A DNA stretch of 64,000 nucleotides from JBOFSQ01 sp051651625 (lineage in GTDB: Bacteria > Planctomycetota > Planctomycetia > Pirellulales > Thermoguttaceae). The stretch lies in contig JBOFSQ010000103.1 of the NCBI GenBank assembly GCA_051651625.1, positions 94,508 through 158,507 of the forward strand. The letters run 5' to 3'. Below the pieces are notes generated by a model. The model was not told the origin of the DNA. It saw only the letters and a list, made by a program, of their open reading frames with translations, and made no database searches. How positions within the stretch are numbered: position 1 is the first letter of the stretch; every line of letters begins with the position of its first letter. This document shows positions 50,481 to 59,166 of the stretch, one piece after another. The translations under genes were made by a program, and so were the position numbers.

Positions 50481-50777
50481 TCACGCACCGCTCTTTTCCT
50501 TTGCGGCCAACCGCAACGCGGCTACATCAATCAGCGTTGACTTGGCAACGACTTGCACCAAATTCCACCGCTTGAGACGCGACATTGGACGGCACTCAAT
50601 GATCTCAACAGTATCACCGACAGCGGACTGCTCCTGTTCGTCGTGCGTGTAACAGATTGTCCGACGCCGAACGGTCTTTCCATATTTCGGGTGCCGAACG
50701 AGACGAGTTACTTCAACCCGCCGCGTCTTCCGCATCTTGTCGCTCGTTACTTTGCCAACGATTACCTTTTTGGGCAT
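50481..50777 (-). CDS. rpsQ: 30S ribosomal protein S17
   Basis: The 98-residue protein begins MPKKVIVGKVTSDKMRKTRR and has HPKYGKTVRRRTICYTHDEQ and VGDTVEIIECRPMSRLKRWNL. A small C-terminal extension is present. It lies after rpmC. Confidence 0.95.
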   Translation of the reverse strand: MPKKVIVGKVTSDKMRKTRRVEVTRLVRHPKYGKTVRRRTICYTHDEQEQSAVGDTVEIIECRPMSRLKRWNLVQVVAKSTLIDVAALRLAAKEKSGA

Positions 50778-50807
50778 GAAAACACCTTAATTTTCTCAAC
50801 GTTTTAC

Positions 50808-51002
50808 CTAGCGGGCCGCTTTACGCTGTCCGATCACAGTCAAAATGCGGGCAACCGCCTTCTTGTTTTTCTTGAGTTCGGACGGCGAATCCAGTCGCTC
50901 CATCTTGGCTTGGACGCGAAGACGAAACACCGCATCGCGGGCGTCTTTCAGCATCGCAGCAAGTTGGTCTTCGCTCATGTCACGCAGTTCTTTGGCCTTC
51001 AT
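50808..51002 (-). CDS. rpmC: 50S ribosomal protein L29
   Basis: The 64-residue helical protein reads MKAKELRDMSEDQLAAMLKD and FRLRVQAKMERLDSPSELKK, ending RILTVIGQRKAAR. It is in normal order between rplP and rpsQ. Confidence 0.95.
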   Translation of the reverse strand: MKAKELRDMSEDQLAAMLKDARDAVFRLRVQAKMERLDSPSELKKNKKAVARILTVIGQRKAAR

Positions 51003-51041
51003 CGCTCTATATCTCCACTCTGTTCTTCTTCACCGGTTACG

Positions 51042-51464
51042 TTAACCGGTTGTTGTCTTCCGGCGAACGAGTCTGCACTTCACGGGCATCTTGTGCGCCA
51101 AACGATTGAAACACAACTTAGCGGTCTCTTCTGGGACACCGCTTATCTCGTACATTACCGTGCCGGGTTTGACCACGGCGGCCCAATACTCCGGCTCTCC
51201 CTTTCCTTTACCCATGCGGGTTTCGAGCGGGATCGACGTGATTGATTTGTGTGGGAAAATGCGGATGTAGAGACGCCCCTCGGTACGAAGGTATTGCTGT
51301 GCCGCAATACGCCCCGCCTCGATAGTCGCCGCGCTAATCCAACCGCCTTGCACCGTTTGAAGTCCGTAATCGCCAAACACAACCGTGTTGCCACGAGTCG
51401 CGTTACCTCTTATACGACCTCTTTGGATTTTTCGATGCCTGACCCTTTTGGGCATTCGTGCCAT
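51042..51464 (-). CDS. rplP: 50S ribosomal protein L16
   Basis: The ATG at 51464 (MARMPKRVRHRKIQRGRIRG) gives the usual 140 residues. GLQTVQGGWISAATIEAGRIA and YIRIFPHKSITSIPLETRMGKGKG are family motifs, the latter near the peptidyl transferase centre. The start lies inside the 3' end of rpsC. Confidence 0.95.
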   Translation of the reverse strand: MARMPKRVRHRKIQRGRIRGNATRGNTVVFGDYGLQTVQGGWISAATIEAGRIAAQQYLRTEGRLYIRIFPHKSITSIPLETRMGKGKGEPEYWAAVVKPGTVMYEISGVPEETAKLCFNRLAHKMPVKCRLVRRKTTTG

Positions 51465-52119
51465 CGTTTTGCTCCTCGATATACTCGCCTTGATTAATCC
51501 AAACCTGAATCCCGATATGCCCCTGGGCAATCTTGGCCTCTGCGAAACCGTAATCGATCTTCGCCCGCAAAGTGGAAAGCGGAATCGAACCGGTGCTCTG
51601 CTTCTCGCACCGTGCCATTTCCGCACCACCCAAACGTCCTGCAAGCTGAATCTTGATCCCCTTCGCACCGGACTCCATCGCCATTTCCATCGCGCGCTTC
51701 ATCGCACGCCGAAACGCCACACGTTTGATGAGCTGCTCGCCAATCTCTTCAGCAACAAGCTGCGCCACGATTTCTGGACGTGTGACCTCTTCGATCATCA
51801 ACTTAATACGACGACCTGTGATATTTTGAAGGTCTTTGGTGAGGTCTTCGACTCGGTCGCCCTTGCGGCCAATAAGCACCCCCGGACGGGCCGAGAAGAG
51901 AATGACACGCACCTCGTCTCGCGTCCGCTCAATTTCAATTTTGGCGATTGCGGGATAAAACGGACGCCCATCAGCATCCTTTCGCTTCTTTACGAAGTCG
52001 CGGATTTTTTTGTCTTCGACCAAGAGACTGGCAAACTCCCGCTTGGAGGCATACCAGCGACTCTTCCAGTCTTCCATGATTCCGGTGCGGAACGCAACAG
52101 GATTGACTTTTTGACCCAT
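51403..52119 (-). CDS. rpsC: 30S ribosomal protein S3
   Basis: The 238-residue protein has MGQKVNPVAFRTGIMEDWKS, a KH domain with SARPGVLIGRKGDRVEDL and the C-terminal MAMESGAKGIKIQLAGRLGGAEMARCE. The Asn/Lys-rich end overlaps rplP by about 60 bases, a larger overlap than usual. Confidence 0.95.
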   Translation of the reverse strand: MGQKVNPVAFRTGIMEDWKSRWYASKREFASLLVEDKKIRDFVKKRKDADGRPFYPAIAKIEIERTRDEVRVILFSARPGVLIGRKGDRVEDLTKDLQNITGRRIKLMIEEVTRPEIVAQLVAEEIGEQLIKRVAFRRAMKRAMEMAMESGAKGIKIQLAGRLGGAEMARCEKQSTGSIPLSTLRAKIDYGFAEAKIAQGHIGIQVWINQGEYIEEQNDGTNAQKGQASKNPKRSYKR

Positions 52120-52191
52120 AACTCAACTCAATAAGGGATACATTTTAGCCGTTCAAACCAATACGAAACTCAAAATCCACGAAAGCTGTCT

Positions 52192-52518
52192 CTAGCCGAC
52201 AATTACAGTGATGTGCGACGTTCGCTTGAGATAGACTGTCGAAGACCCGCGGGCCTTCGGACGCCATCTCTTGGAAAACGCGCTCGCATCGACACGAACG
52301 TCTAACACACAAAGTTCGTCAACATGCATGACATGACGGTCTTCGGCGTTGGCCTTGGCACTTATCAAAACTGCCTCAACCAGACGCGCGCCGCGATTTG
52401 GGTAACAGTTCAACAGGGCAATAGCTTCGCTGACCTGCTTACCGCGAATCAAGTCGGCAAAGACTCGTATCTTGCGGCTGCTCATAGGGGCATGCTTGTG
52501 GATCGCTCGATATTCCAT
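52192..52518 (-). CDS. rplV: 50S ribosomal protein L22
   Basis: The 108-residue protein has MEYRAIHKHAPMSSRKIRVF, ADLIRGKQVSEAIALLNC and the SKRWRPKARGSSTVYLKRTS segment whose loop lines the exit tunnel. It lies after a repeat-filled gap from rpsS. Confidence 0.95.
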   Translation of the reverse strand: MEYRAIHKHAPMSSRKIRVFADLIRGKQVSEAIALLNCYPNRGARLVEAVLISAKANAEDRHVMHVDELCVLDVRVDASAFSKRWRPKARGSSTVYLKRTSHITVIVG

Positions 52519-52570
52519 GACAAAACACCTTGAAATTTCAACTTTGGCTGTGGTTCACGACCACCACTTC

Positions 52571-52674
52571 TATACTCAAGACGGTTTAAGTTTTCCGTAC
52601 CAAAACGGTAACGGCCCATCGAGGCCGCAGTCTTGCGGAGGGCGAAACCTACGAATCGCCCCGTAGCGGGTCTA
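52571..52674. repeat. GGCTTCGCCCTCC-type repeat between rplV and rpsS, inverted copy
   Basis: TACTCAAGACGG... GCCGCAGTCTTGCGGAGGGC and GAAACCTACGAATCGCCCCG to TAGCGGGTCTA are the reverse complement of the 43468 and 59152 units. It lies in the 150-base gap of the S10 operon. The last CTA is the stop codon of the minus-strand gene rpsS. Confidence 0.8.
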
Positions 52675-52941
52675 CTTCTTACCTTTGCCACTGTGGCCGC
52701 GGAAAATCCGCGTCGGGGCGAACTCGCCAAGTTTGTGGCCGACCATCTCTTCAGTAATGAAGACCTTGACGTGAACCTTCCCGTTATGTACCAAGAACGT
52801 ATGGCCGACAAACTCAGGGACAATCGTACACGCCCGCGCCCACGTCTTAAGCGGCTCTTTACGCCCAGTGGCGTCGAGTTTTTCAACTTTCGCGTACAGC
52901 CGTGGATTAACGAACGGCCCCTTCTTCAGCGAACGACCCAT
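52672..52941 (-). CDS. rpsS: 30S ribosomal protein S19
   Basis: The 89-residue protein begins MGRSLKKGPFVNPRLYAKVE and has TWARACTIVPEFVGHTFLVH and GEFAPTRIFRGHSGKGKK. Its TAG stop codon lies inside a dispersed repeat (TAGACCCGC...). Standard length. Confidence 0.95.
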   Translation of the reverse strand: MGRSLKKGPFVNPRLYAKVEKLDATGRKEPLKTWARACTIVPEFVGHTFLVHNGKVHVKVFITEEMVGHKLGEFAPTRIFRGHSGKGKK

Positions 52942-53009
52942 AACTTCTTCCTACACAAAAAACGGTTTGAAATACCCACAACGGGCATGAGTGCCAAGCA
53001 ACAGCAATT

Positions 53010-53867
53010 CTACCGCAACTTGAGGATGCCGTAACGTTTGCTGCGGCGACGACGAATGATCGATTTGTTTGTCGGTTTGCGACGCTTCCGCGTAGACGTT
53101 CCCTTGGTCGGTTTCCCAGTCGGTGTGACCGGATGACGACCACCCTTCGTTCTACCTTCACCACCACCGTGCGGGTGGTCGATTGGATTCATCGCCGTTC
53201 CCCGAACATGCGGGCGACGCCCAAGCCAACGATTACGCCCCGCCTTACCGATGGAAATGTTCATATGGTCGGCGTGACTAACAACACCGATCACCGCACG
53301 GCAATCAATCGGTACGCGCCGTATTTCACCGCTCGGCATGTTGAGCTGTGCCCAACCCGAATCGCGTGCAACGAGCGTCGCTTTGGAACCAGCCGTTCGG
53401 CACAACACTCCACCACGTCCGGGCTGAAGTTCGACGTTGTGAATCAATGTTCCAAGCGGAATCTCACGGAGCGGTAAACAGTTTCCGAGTACGGGCGGTG
53501 CTCCAGCACCACTCTTGAGCACCGAGCCTTCTTTCAGGCCGTCGGGGCAAATGATGTAACGCTTCTCGCCATCAACATAGTGGAGGAGAGCGATGCGCGC
53601 TGTACGATTTGGGTCGTATTGAATAGCTGCAACGCGGGCCTCAACTCCGTCTTTGTTGCGACGAAAGTCAACGACACGATAGCGGCGTTTGTGTCCGCCA
53701 CCACGGTGACGCACCGTGATTACGCCTTGGTTGTTGCGACCACCATTCCGCTTACGCGGACGAAGGAGCGACTTAACAGGAGCCGAATCTGGCGTCAACT
53801 CCTTGAAGTCGCTGACGCTCATATTGCGACGACCAGCATTATTGGGTTTGAGCTTACGAATCCCCAC
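53010..53867 (-). CDS. rplB: 50S ribosomal protein L2
   Basis: The 285-residue protein has VRHRGGGHKRRYRVVDFRRN, VELQPGRGGVLCRTAGSKAT and MNPIDHPHGGGEGRTKGGRHP, the last near the peptidyl transferase centre. MGIRKLKPNNAGRRNMSVSD is the start. Length is slightly above the usual 275. Confidence 0.96.
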   Translation of the reverse strand: MGIRKLKPNNAGRRNMSVSDFKELTPDSAPVKSLLRPRKRNGGRNNQGVITVRHRGGGHKRRYRVVDFRRNKDGVEARVAAIQYDPNRTARIALLHYVDGEKRYIICPDGLKEGSVLKSGAGAPPVLGNCLPLREIPLGTLIHNVELQPGRGGVLCRTAGSKATLVARDSGWAQLNMPSGEIRRVPIDCRAVIGVVSHADHMNISIGKAGRNRWLGRRPHVRGTAMNPIDHPHGGGEGRTKGGRHPVTPTGKPTKGTSTRKRRKPTNKSIIRRRRSKRYGILKLR

Positions 53868-53876
53868 GAGGCACCT

Positions 53877-54233
53877 CTAAAAGTAATTGATTCGACTGTC
53901 TGGATGAAGTGTCACGAGAGCCTTTTTCCACGAACGCAAGACACCCGTTCCCTTCCGCGTACGTCGCGTCTTGCCTCGCCGATTTTGGACATTGACGGAA
54001 ATCACACGCACCTCAAAGAGCTGCTCAATCGCCGCCTTAATCGTCGCCTTACTGGCGAGCTGATTAACCTCGAACGAGTATGTATTGAGACGCTCACTAC
54101 AGTGAACCCCTTTTTCCGTCATGATGGGACGGAGGATCACCTGATACGGCTCAAGCTGAAGATTTGTCTTGGTAACATCATCCTTCGCTTTTTTTCGCGG
54201 ATAATGTTTGTGAACCTTGCGACACCTAACCAT
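53877..54233 (-). CDS. rplW: 50S ribosomal protein L23
   Basis: The ATG at 54233 (MVRCRKVHKHYPRKKAKDD) gives 118 residues. LQLEPYQVILRPIMTEKGVH, NTYSFEVNQLASKATIKAAI and RRGKTRRTRKGTGVLRSWKK are the L23 core. The N-terminal basic extension of ~25 residues is beyond E. coli L23. Confidence 0.92.
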   Translation of the reverse strand: MVRCRKVHKHYPRKKAKDDVTKTNLQLEPYQVILRPIMTEKGVHCSERLNTYSFEVNQLASKATIKAAIEQLFEVRVISVNVQNRRGKTRRTRKGTGVLRSWKKALVTLHPDSRINYF

Positions 54234-54249
54234 GATTACACTCCGAATT

Positions 54250-54885
54250 CTAGTTGGTCTCTTTGCTGTTGCTAGCGACGAACGCCTCAAGTGCGGCCTT
54301 GGTCATCAAAACTCGTCGCGGACGCAAAAGGGCATACGCATTGAGGTCTGACACCGGCAACACGGATACCCCCTCTATGTTGCGGGCACTCTTATAGATC
54401 GGTTCGCTGTGTGTCTCTAGGGCGAGGAGTACCGACGTGTCAATTTTGAGTGCCGTGAGGATCGAGGCCACTTCTTTCGTTTTTGGGGCAGCGATTGCTA
54501 GCTCGTCAATCAAGATGACTTGATTGTCACGAATCTTTGAAACGAGTGCCATCCGCGTCGCCGCTTGCAGGGCCTTTCGCGGAAGACGATAAGACCAGTC
54601 GCGCGGTGTAAGCGAAAAGATGTGACCACCACCACGCCGCACACCACTGCGCTTGTGACCAGCACGAGCATTCCCCGTACCTTTCTGGCGATACATCTTC
54701 TTCTTTGAACCACGAACCTCACCACGATTCTTCGTCTTGGCTGAACCCTGCCGAATGTTGGCTTGGTACATCACCACCGCGTCGTGCAGCAACTGCTTTG
54801 TAATGGTCGGCGCGATCTTGTCGGTGTCCACTTCGCAAACACCAACTTCTTGGCCCGACTTATTGTAAACTTTTAGGCTGACCAT
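54250..54885 (-). CDS. rplD: 50S ribosomal protein L4
   Basis: The 211-residue protein (ATG 54885) has KTKNRGEVRGSKKKMYRQKG, GHIFSLTPRDWSYRLPRKAL and ALLRPRRVLMTKAALEAF. The basic loop reaches into the exit tunnel. In E. coli L4 represses the S10 operon; here unverified. Confidence 0.94.
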   Translation of the reverse strand: MVSLKVYNKSGQEVGVCEVDTDKIAPTITKQLLHDAVVMYQANIRQGSAKTKNRGEVRGSKKKMYRQKGTGNARAGHKRSGVRRGGGHIFSLTPRDWSYRLPRKALQAATRMALVSKIRDNQVILIDELAIAAPKTKEVASILTALKIDTSVLLALETHSEPIYKSARNIEGVSVLPVSDLNAYALLRPRRVLMTKAALEAFVASNSKETN

Positions 54886-54896
54886 CGGTACACCTT

Positions 54897-55643
54897 TCAA
54901 CTTTCTTTCACTTCCACCGCAGGAACCGCCAATCGCCAACGATTGTTCTTCGGTGCTGGCAACTTGTTGGTCGGCTTGATTGTCACCAATCCACCGTTGG
55001 GACCGGGTACGGCACCACGAACGAGAATCAGGTTGTTTGCCTTATCCACCATCACTAACTTCTGATTGCGAACGGTCACGCGGTCGGAACCGTATTGCCC
55101 CGGCATACGCTTCCCCTTCATCGTGCGGCTCGGATAGGCGCTGCAACCAGTCGAACCGAGATGGCGGTGACACTTCTTAACACCGTGCGTCGCACGCTGC
55201 CCACTGAAGTTGTGACGCTTCATCACACCTGTATAACCACTACCTTTGCTGATGGCGGTTACGTCAACAGCAACGACTTCGTCAAACACTTCAACCGTCA
55301 ACTCCTGACCAACAGCGTAGCCATCGACAGGGATGCGAAACTCACTGATGCACTTCTTCGGCTCGCACGCCGCCTTTGGCGGCAATGTATCACCCGCTGC
55401 AAGTTTCGCCTTGCGACGCTTGCTGTCTAACTCGGCAACGTGCCCACGCTCGCTGCGGCTGGCGCGGCGACGCAACTTGTCTTGATAACCAACCTGAACG
55501 GCTTCGTAACCATCTTTCGCAGCGTTCTTCAGTTGCAGAACAACGCACGGCCCCGCCTGAATCACCGTTACCGGAATCGCCTCGCCAGTCGGCAGGTAAA
55601 CCTGAGTACAACCGACTTTCGTGCCAAGAAGTCCTATCGCCAT
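54897..55643 (-). CDS. rplC: 50S ribosomal protein L3
   Basis: The ATG at 55643 (MAIGLLGTKVGCTQVYLPTG) gives 248 residues. GSGYTGVMKRHNFSGQRATHG and STGCSAYPSRTMKGKRMPGQYG are L3 motifs around the methylated glutamine site. A segment of about 40 residues (residues 70-90 region, SERGHVAELDSKRRKAKLAAG) is larger than in E. coli. Confidence 0.95.
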   Translation of the reverse strand: MAIGLLGTKVGCTQVYLPTGEAIPVTVIQAGPCVVLQLKNAAKDGYEAVQVGYQDKLRRRASRSERGHVAELDSKRRKAKLAAGDTLPPKAACEPKKCISEFRIPVDGYAVGQELTVEVFDEVVAVDVTAISKGSGYTGVMKRHNFSGQRATHGVKKCHRHLGSTGCSAYPSRTMKGKRMPGQYGSDRVTVRNQKLVMVDKANNLILVRGAVPGPNGGLVTIKPTNKLPAPKNNRWRLAVPAVEVKES

Positions 55644-55721
55644 AAAACACCCGTTCCCGTCTGAACGTCTAAATCGCAAAATTGCAAAACGAAACTTAAC
55701 GCGACCTTGTCGCTTTTGATC

Positions 55722-56048
55722 TTACCGCGACCCCGTCGCTTTGATTTTAATGTCAACACCTGCGGGCAGGTTGAGCTTGTTGAGGGCATCGACAGTCTTG
55801 GCCGTCGCTTGAATAACGTCGATGACTCGCTTGTGAGTACGAATCTCGTATTGTTGGCGAGCCTTCTTATCGACGTGCGGCGACGAAAGTACAGTGTAAC
55901 GCTCGATGCGAGTCGGGAGCGGAATCGGCCCACGAACCACTGCGCCAGTTCTCTTGGCCGTATCGACAATCTCTTCTGCGCTCTGGTCTAGCACAGCGTG
56001 ATCAAACGCCTCCATCCGAATCCGAATGACTTCTTTTGTGCCCGTCAC
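55722..56048 (-). CDS. rpsJ: 30S ribosomal protein S10 (GTG start)
   Basis: The first gene of the operon starts with GTG at 56048, as GGAGAGA lies 2 bases upstream and the protein then reads VTGTKEVIRIRMEAFDHAVL. RTGAVVRGPIPLPTRIERYT and HVDKKARQQYEIRTHKRVIDV are the S10 core. 108 residues. S10 is also NusE, partner of NusB at 40009. Confidence 0.93.
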   Translation of the reverse strand: MTGTKEVIRIRMEAFDHAVLDQSAEEIVDTAKRTGAVVRGPIPLPTRIERYTVLSSPHVDKKARQQYEIRTHKRVIDVIQATAKTVDALNKLNLPAGVDIKIKATGSR

Positions 56049-56239
56049 GTTCTCTCTCCAAAATATCTCTGACAGCCAACGCCACTCGGCCAACACCGTT
56101 TGACTGTACCATCAAATTGATGACCATACCACCAAGTTGACCGCACCATGCAAGCCTCTCTCATGATGCCGCCAATCACTACGAACCGTGCCTCGCACTG
56201 CAAACATACACCGCAGGGCCAAAATCATAGAGGGGCGGG

Positions 56240-56268
56240 AGTATACCGCCACAGAGCCATACCGTCAA
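56240..56268 (-). promoter_or_regulatory. Sigma70-type promoter of the S10 operon
   Basis: On the minus strand TTGACG (56268-56263), a 17-base spacer and TATACT (56245-56240) make a good promoter. Transcription would begin near 56233, leaving a leader of about 185 bases before rpsJ. The rest of this 380-base gap to the divergent cheX shows no gene; GGAGGGGGGATAGAG near 56330 is purine-rich. Confidence 0.75.
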
Positions 56269-56431
56269 GGGACGGGTGCAAAAACATGAGTCTGCGGTCT
56301 GGCCAAGGTGAAAACAAAGACATTTTGGAGGGGGGATAGAGTAAGTGCCAACGCACTGTAAAATGCGCGACGTCGTGTGGTTTCACGGCGAGACTGCACA
56401 CTTCACTAACCACCTGTTTTTCGAGGCCATT

Positions 56432-56896
56432 ATGTTAGATGTTGATTACCTCAACCCTGTAGTCGCTTCTCTTGAAGAGACGTTCAAGACGATGCTCAAT
56501 CTGGATGTGGAACGTTCTGGTTTGGAGCTTATGGCGAACAATGTCGCGCTGCACCCTGTTAGCGGAATCATTGGCGTCAGCGGTAAGGGAGTAGGAACTA
56601 TCGTTCTGTCGCTCTCAAACAATGTTGCGATCAAAGCAGCATCGACAATGCTTATGATGGATGACATCACCGAAGTAACCGACGACGTACTCGACGCCGT
56701 TGGTGAACTCACAAACATGATTTCTGGTGGTGCAAAAGCGCGCCTCGCGGCTTTCTCACTAACGATGAGTCTGCCAAATGTTTTGTGCGGCGACAACTGT
56801 CGTCTCCACTTCCCCAGCAACGCGCACCCGATAGCAATTCCGTTCAAATGTGACTGGGGACTTTTGGGACTCCAAGTCGGTTTCTCGCTGCGGTAG
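56432..56896 (+). CDS. cheX: CheX-like chemotaxis phosphatase
   Basis: The 154-residue protein (ATG 56432, MLDVDYLNPVVASLEETFKT) has AVGELTNMISGGAKARL with Glu92 and Asn95, the ExxN pair that in CheX/CheC/FliY inserts at the CheY phosphorylation site. SGKGVGTIVLSLSNNVAIKA is a family strand pattern. It would remove phosphate from CheY-type response regulators. No chemotaxis genes are adjacent. Its stop TAG is in TAGACCCGTTACG. Confidence 0.8.
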   Translation: MLDVDYLNPVVASLEETFKTMLNLDVERSGLELMANNVALHPVSGIIGVSGKGVGTIVLSLSNNVAIKAASTMLMMDDITEVTDDVLDAVGELTNMISGGAKARLAAFSLTMSLPNVLCGDNCRLHFPSNAHPIAIPFKCDWGLLGLQVGFSLR

Positions 56897-56933
56897 ACCC
56901 GTTACGCGAAAACTCGCACGCACACGTCTCGCC

Positions 56934-56961
56934 TTGACATTGTGCAGCAACTCCATAGAAT
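56934..56961 (+). promoter_or_regulatory. Sigma70-type promoter of ilvC
   Basis: TTGACA (56934-56939), a 16-base spacer and TAGAAT (56956-56961) precede ilvC by about 70 bases. The match to consensus is good in both boxes. Leader of about 64 bases; no leader peptide or attenuator is evident. Confidence 0.7.
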
Positions 56962-57031
56962 ACCGCACAGCTATCGGTTTGTGGCCGATGGCCTACTCTC
57001 AACTACTGTTTCATCAAGAAGGGGAAACGCA

Positions 57032-58036
57032 ATGACCGCAACGATTTATTACGACAAAGACGCCGACCTCGCAAAGCTCAAAAACAAGACGATTGCGATC
57101 CTCGGTTACGGTTCGCAGGGCCACGCTCACGCACAAAATCTACGCGATAGCGGGTGCAAAGTTATCGTCGCCGAACTCAAAGGGACGCCAAACTACGAAG
57201 CCGCCGTCCGCGACAAGTTCAAACCGCTCACGACCGAAGAAGCGGTCAAGCAAGGCGACCTCGTCGTCTTCACGCTCCCCGACGAACTCCAAGGACGCAT
57301 CTTCCGCGATCAAGTCCGCGACAATCTCAAGAAGGGCGCGATCATCGTTTGTACGCACGGCTTCAACATGCACTACGGGCAGTTCGATCTCCCTGAAGGT
57401 GTCAAGGCGATTTTGATCGCACCAAAAGGGCCAGGGCATCTCGTTCGCAGCGAGTATGAAAAAGGTGGCGGCGTGCCGTGCCTCATCGCGCTCAGCGAAG
57501 GTGCGGGGAAAACCGAACGCGAAATCGGACTCGCTTATGCCAAAGGGATCGGCGGGACACGCGGCGGCGTCATCGAAACGACGTTCGCAGAAGAGACCGA
57601 GACCGACCTTTTTGGTGAACAAGTTGTGTTGTGCGGCGGCGTCAGTGAACTGGTCAAGGCGGCGTTCGACACGCTCGTTGAAGCTGGTTATCAGCCGGAA
57701 ATGGCGTACTTTGAGTGCATGCACGAACTCAAGTTGATCGTCGATCTCTTCTATCAGGGCGGCCTCAACTATATGCGTTACAGCGTGTCAAACACCGCCG
57801 AATATGGCGACTACACACGCGGCCCGCGCATCATCACCGAAGAGACTCGCTGGGAGATGAAACGCATCTTGAGCGAAATCCAAGACGGGACGTTCGCACG
57901 CGAATGGCTCCTCGAAAACCAAGTCGGTGCGCCGTCGTTCAAACGCATCCGCGCGATCCAGCGTAAACATCAGATCGAAGAAGTCGGCAAGAAACTTCGC
58001 AAACTGATGAAGTGGATCGACTCGAAAGAGTATTAA
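57032..58036 (+). CDS. ilvC: Ketol-acid reductoisomerase
   Basis: IlvC makes dihydroxy-valerates for valine, leucine and isoleucine. The 334-residue class I enzyme has ILGYGSQGHAHAQNLRDSG for NADPH, GPGHLVRSEYEKGGGVPCL and the metal site EETETDLFGEQ (Asp and Glu). GGHGTS-like segments are absent as expected. AAGGGGAAACGCA precedes the ATG at 57032. Its stop TAATG overlaps the next start. leuB lies 24 kb upstream. Confidence 0.95.
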   Translation: MTATIYYDKDADLAKLKNKTIAILGYGSQGHAHAQNLRDSGCKVIVAELKGTPNYEAAVRDKFKPLTTEEAVKQGDLVVFTLPDELQGRIFRDQVRDNLKKGAIIVCTHGFNMHYGQFDLPEGVKAILIAPKGPGHLVRSEYEKGGGVPCLIALSEGAGKTEREIGLAYAKGIGGTRGGVIETTFAEETETDLFGEQVVLCGGVSELVKAAFDTLVEAGYQPEMAYFECMHELKLIVDLFYQGGLNYMRYSVSNTAEYGDYTRGPRIITEETRWEMKRILSEIQDGTFAREWLLENQVGAPSFKRIRAIQRKHQIEEVGKKLRKLMKWIDSKEY

Positions 58037-58455
58037 TGATTTCTCCGCACGCGATCAGGCCGCATCCGCCGCAGTTTAACATCACGCCGCTTATCGACGT
58101 TGTGTTTTTGCTGATCATTTTCTTTTTGGTGTCGAGCCATTTGGTACAGCAAGACGTTTCGATTGAACTCGACCTTCCCGCCGCCGAGACGGGGAGGCCG
58201 AGCGAGTTTGTCGCTGACCGAACGATGGTCGTCAGCGTCTCTAGTGCGGAGCATTTCTACTTGGGGAAAACACCAACAACGCTGGCGGAACTCGAAGACG
58301 AACTGCTTCGCGGTTCGCAGCGTTTGGGACGACCGGTGGCGGTGCGGTTGCGACTCGCTCGCAACGTTCCTTATGAGACGCTTGAATCGTTGCTCGTCGT
58401 CTGTACGCGGTGCGGCGTCAGCGACATCGCGTTTGCAGTGACCGAAAACCAGTGA
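58036..58455 (+). CDS. ExbD/TolR-family protein
   Basis: The 139-residue protein starts at the ATG overlapping the ilvC stop (TAATG). FNITPLIDVVFLLIIFFLVS holds the conserved Asp in the single helix, followed by a periplasmic domain with SIELDLPAAETGRP. ExbD/TolR use proton flow with ExbB/TolQ to energise outer-membrane processes; no ExbB-like gene is adjacent. The overlap with ilvC looks like chance linkage. Confidence 0.85.
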   Translation: MISPHAIRPHPPQFNITPLIDVVFLLIIFFLVSSHLVQQDVSIELDLPAAETGRPSEFVADRTMVVSVSSAEHFYLGKTPTTLAELEDELLRGSQRLGRPVAVRLRLARNVPYETLESLLVVCTRCGVSDIAFAVTENQ

Positions 58456-58470
58456 CCAAAATCGCACGCA

Positions 58471-59166
58471 ATGAATCCATACACTCTCCACTTTCGGCTG
58501 TTCGGTTTTCCGGTGAGTATTCAGCCGCTGTTTTGGGTTGTGATTGCGATGCTGTCTCCGGGAGTGTCGTCACGAGTTGACGATCTATCCGTTTGGCTCA
58601 CAAACTTGCTAATCTGGATCGCGGCGGCGACGCTTTCGATCATCGTTCACGAACTCGGTCACGCATTCGTCGTCCGCGACGTGTTCGGTGCCGCGCCCGT
58701 GATCGAACTCTACGCCTTCGGCGGTGTGACGATTCACCAAGGTCGTTACCGTCACCGAACTCCGCAGCGTTTCGGACGCATTCTGATTTCCGCAGCGGGA
58801 CCGTTCGCAGGGTTTGTTCTCGCCGCCGCCGCATGGGGATTTCTTGTGTGGGGTACGGATGCAGAGTTTCTGTCGGTACACCTGAAACGATTTCTGACGC
58901 TTACGGTTCTCGTTTCGGTCGTGTGGGGGATTCTCAACTTGATGCCGATTCAACCGTTCGACGGCGGACACATCTGCCGCGAAGTCTGCCAGACGTTCGC
59001 ACCACGCCAAGGCGAACGGATCAGTACGGTCATTTCGATTCTCGTTGCGGGCGGTTTGGCTGGGTTCTTTCTGTGGCAGTTCGTCGATAGCGGCTCGCAT
59101 GGGATTCCGTTCAATGCACTGCTGTTTGGCTACTTGGCGTACCAGAGTTATACCCGTTACGGGTAG
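58471..59166 (+). CDS. Site-2 (M50) intramembrane protease
   Basis: The 231-residue membrane protein has SIIVHELGHAFVVRD with His60, Glu61 and His64 zinc/catalytic residues, GGVTIHQG near 84-91, and LMPIQPFDGGHICRE with Asp164. About six helices. Such S2P enzymes cleave membrane-bound regulators. It has none of the PDZ domains of RseP. The substrate is not visible. Confidence 0.9.
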   Translation: MNPYTLHFRLFGFPVSIQPLFWVVIAMLSPGVSSRVDDLSVWLTNLLIWIAAATLSIIVHELGHAFVVRDVFGAAPVIELYAFGGVTIHQGRYRHRTPQRFGRILISAAGPFAGFVLAAAAWGFLVWGTDAEFLSVHLKRFLTLTVLVSVVWGILNLMPIQPFDGGHICREVCQTFAPRQGERISTVISILVAGGLAGFFLWQFVDSGSHGIPFNALLFGYLAYQSYTRYG

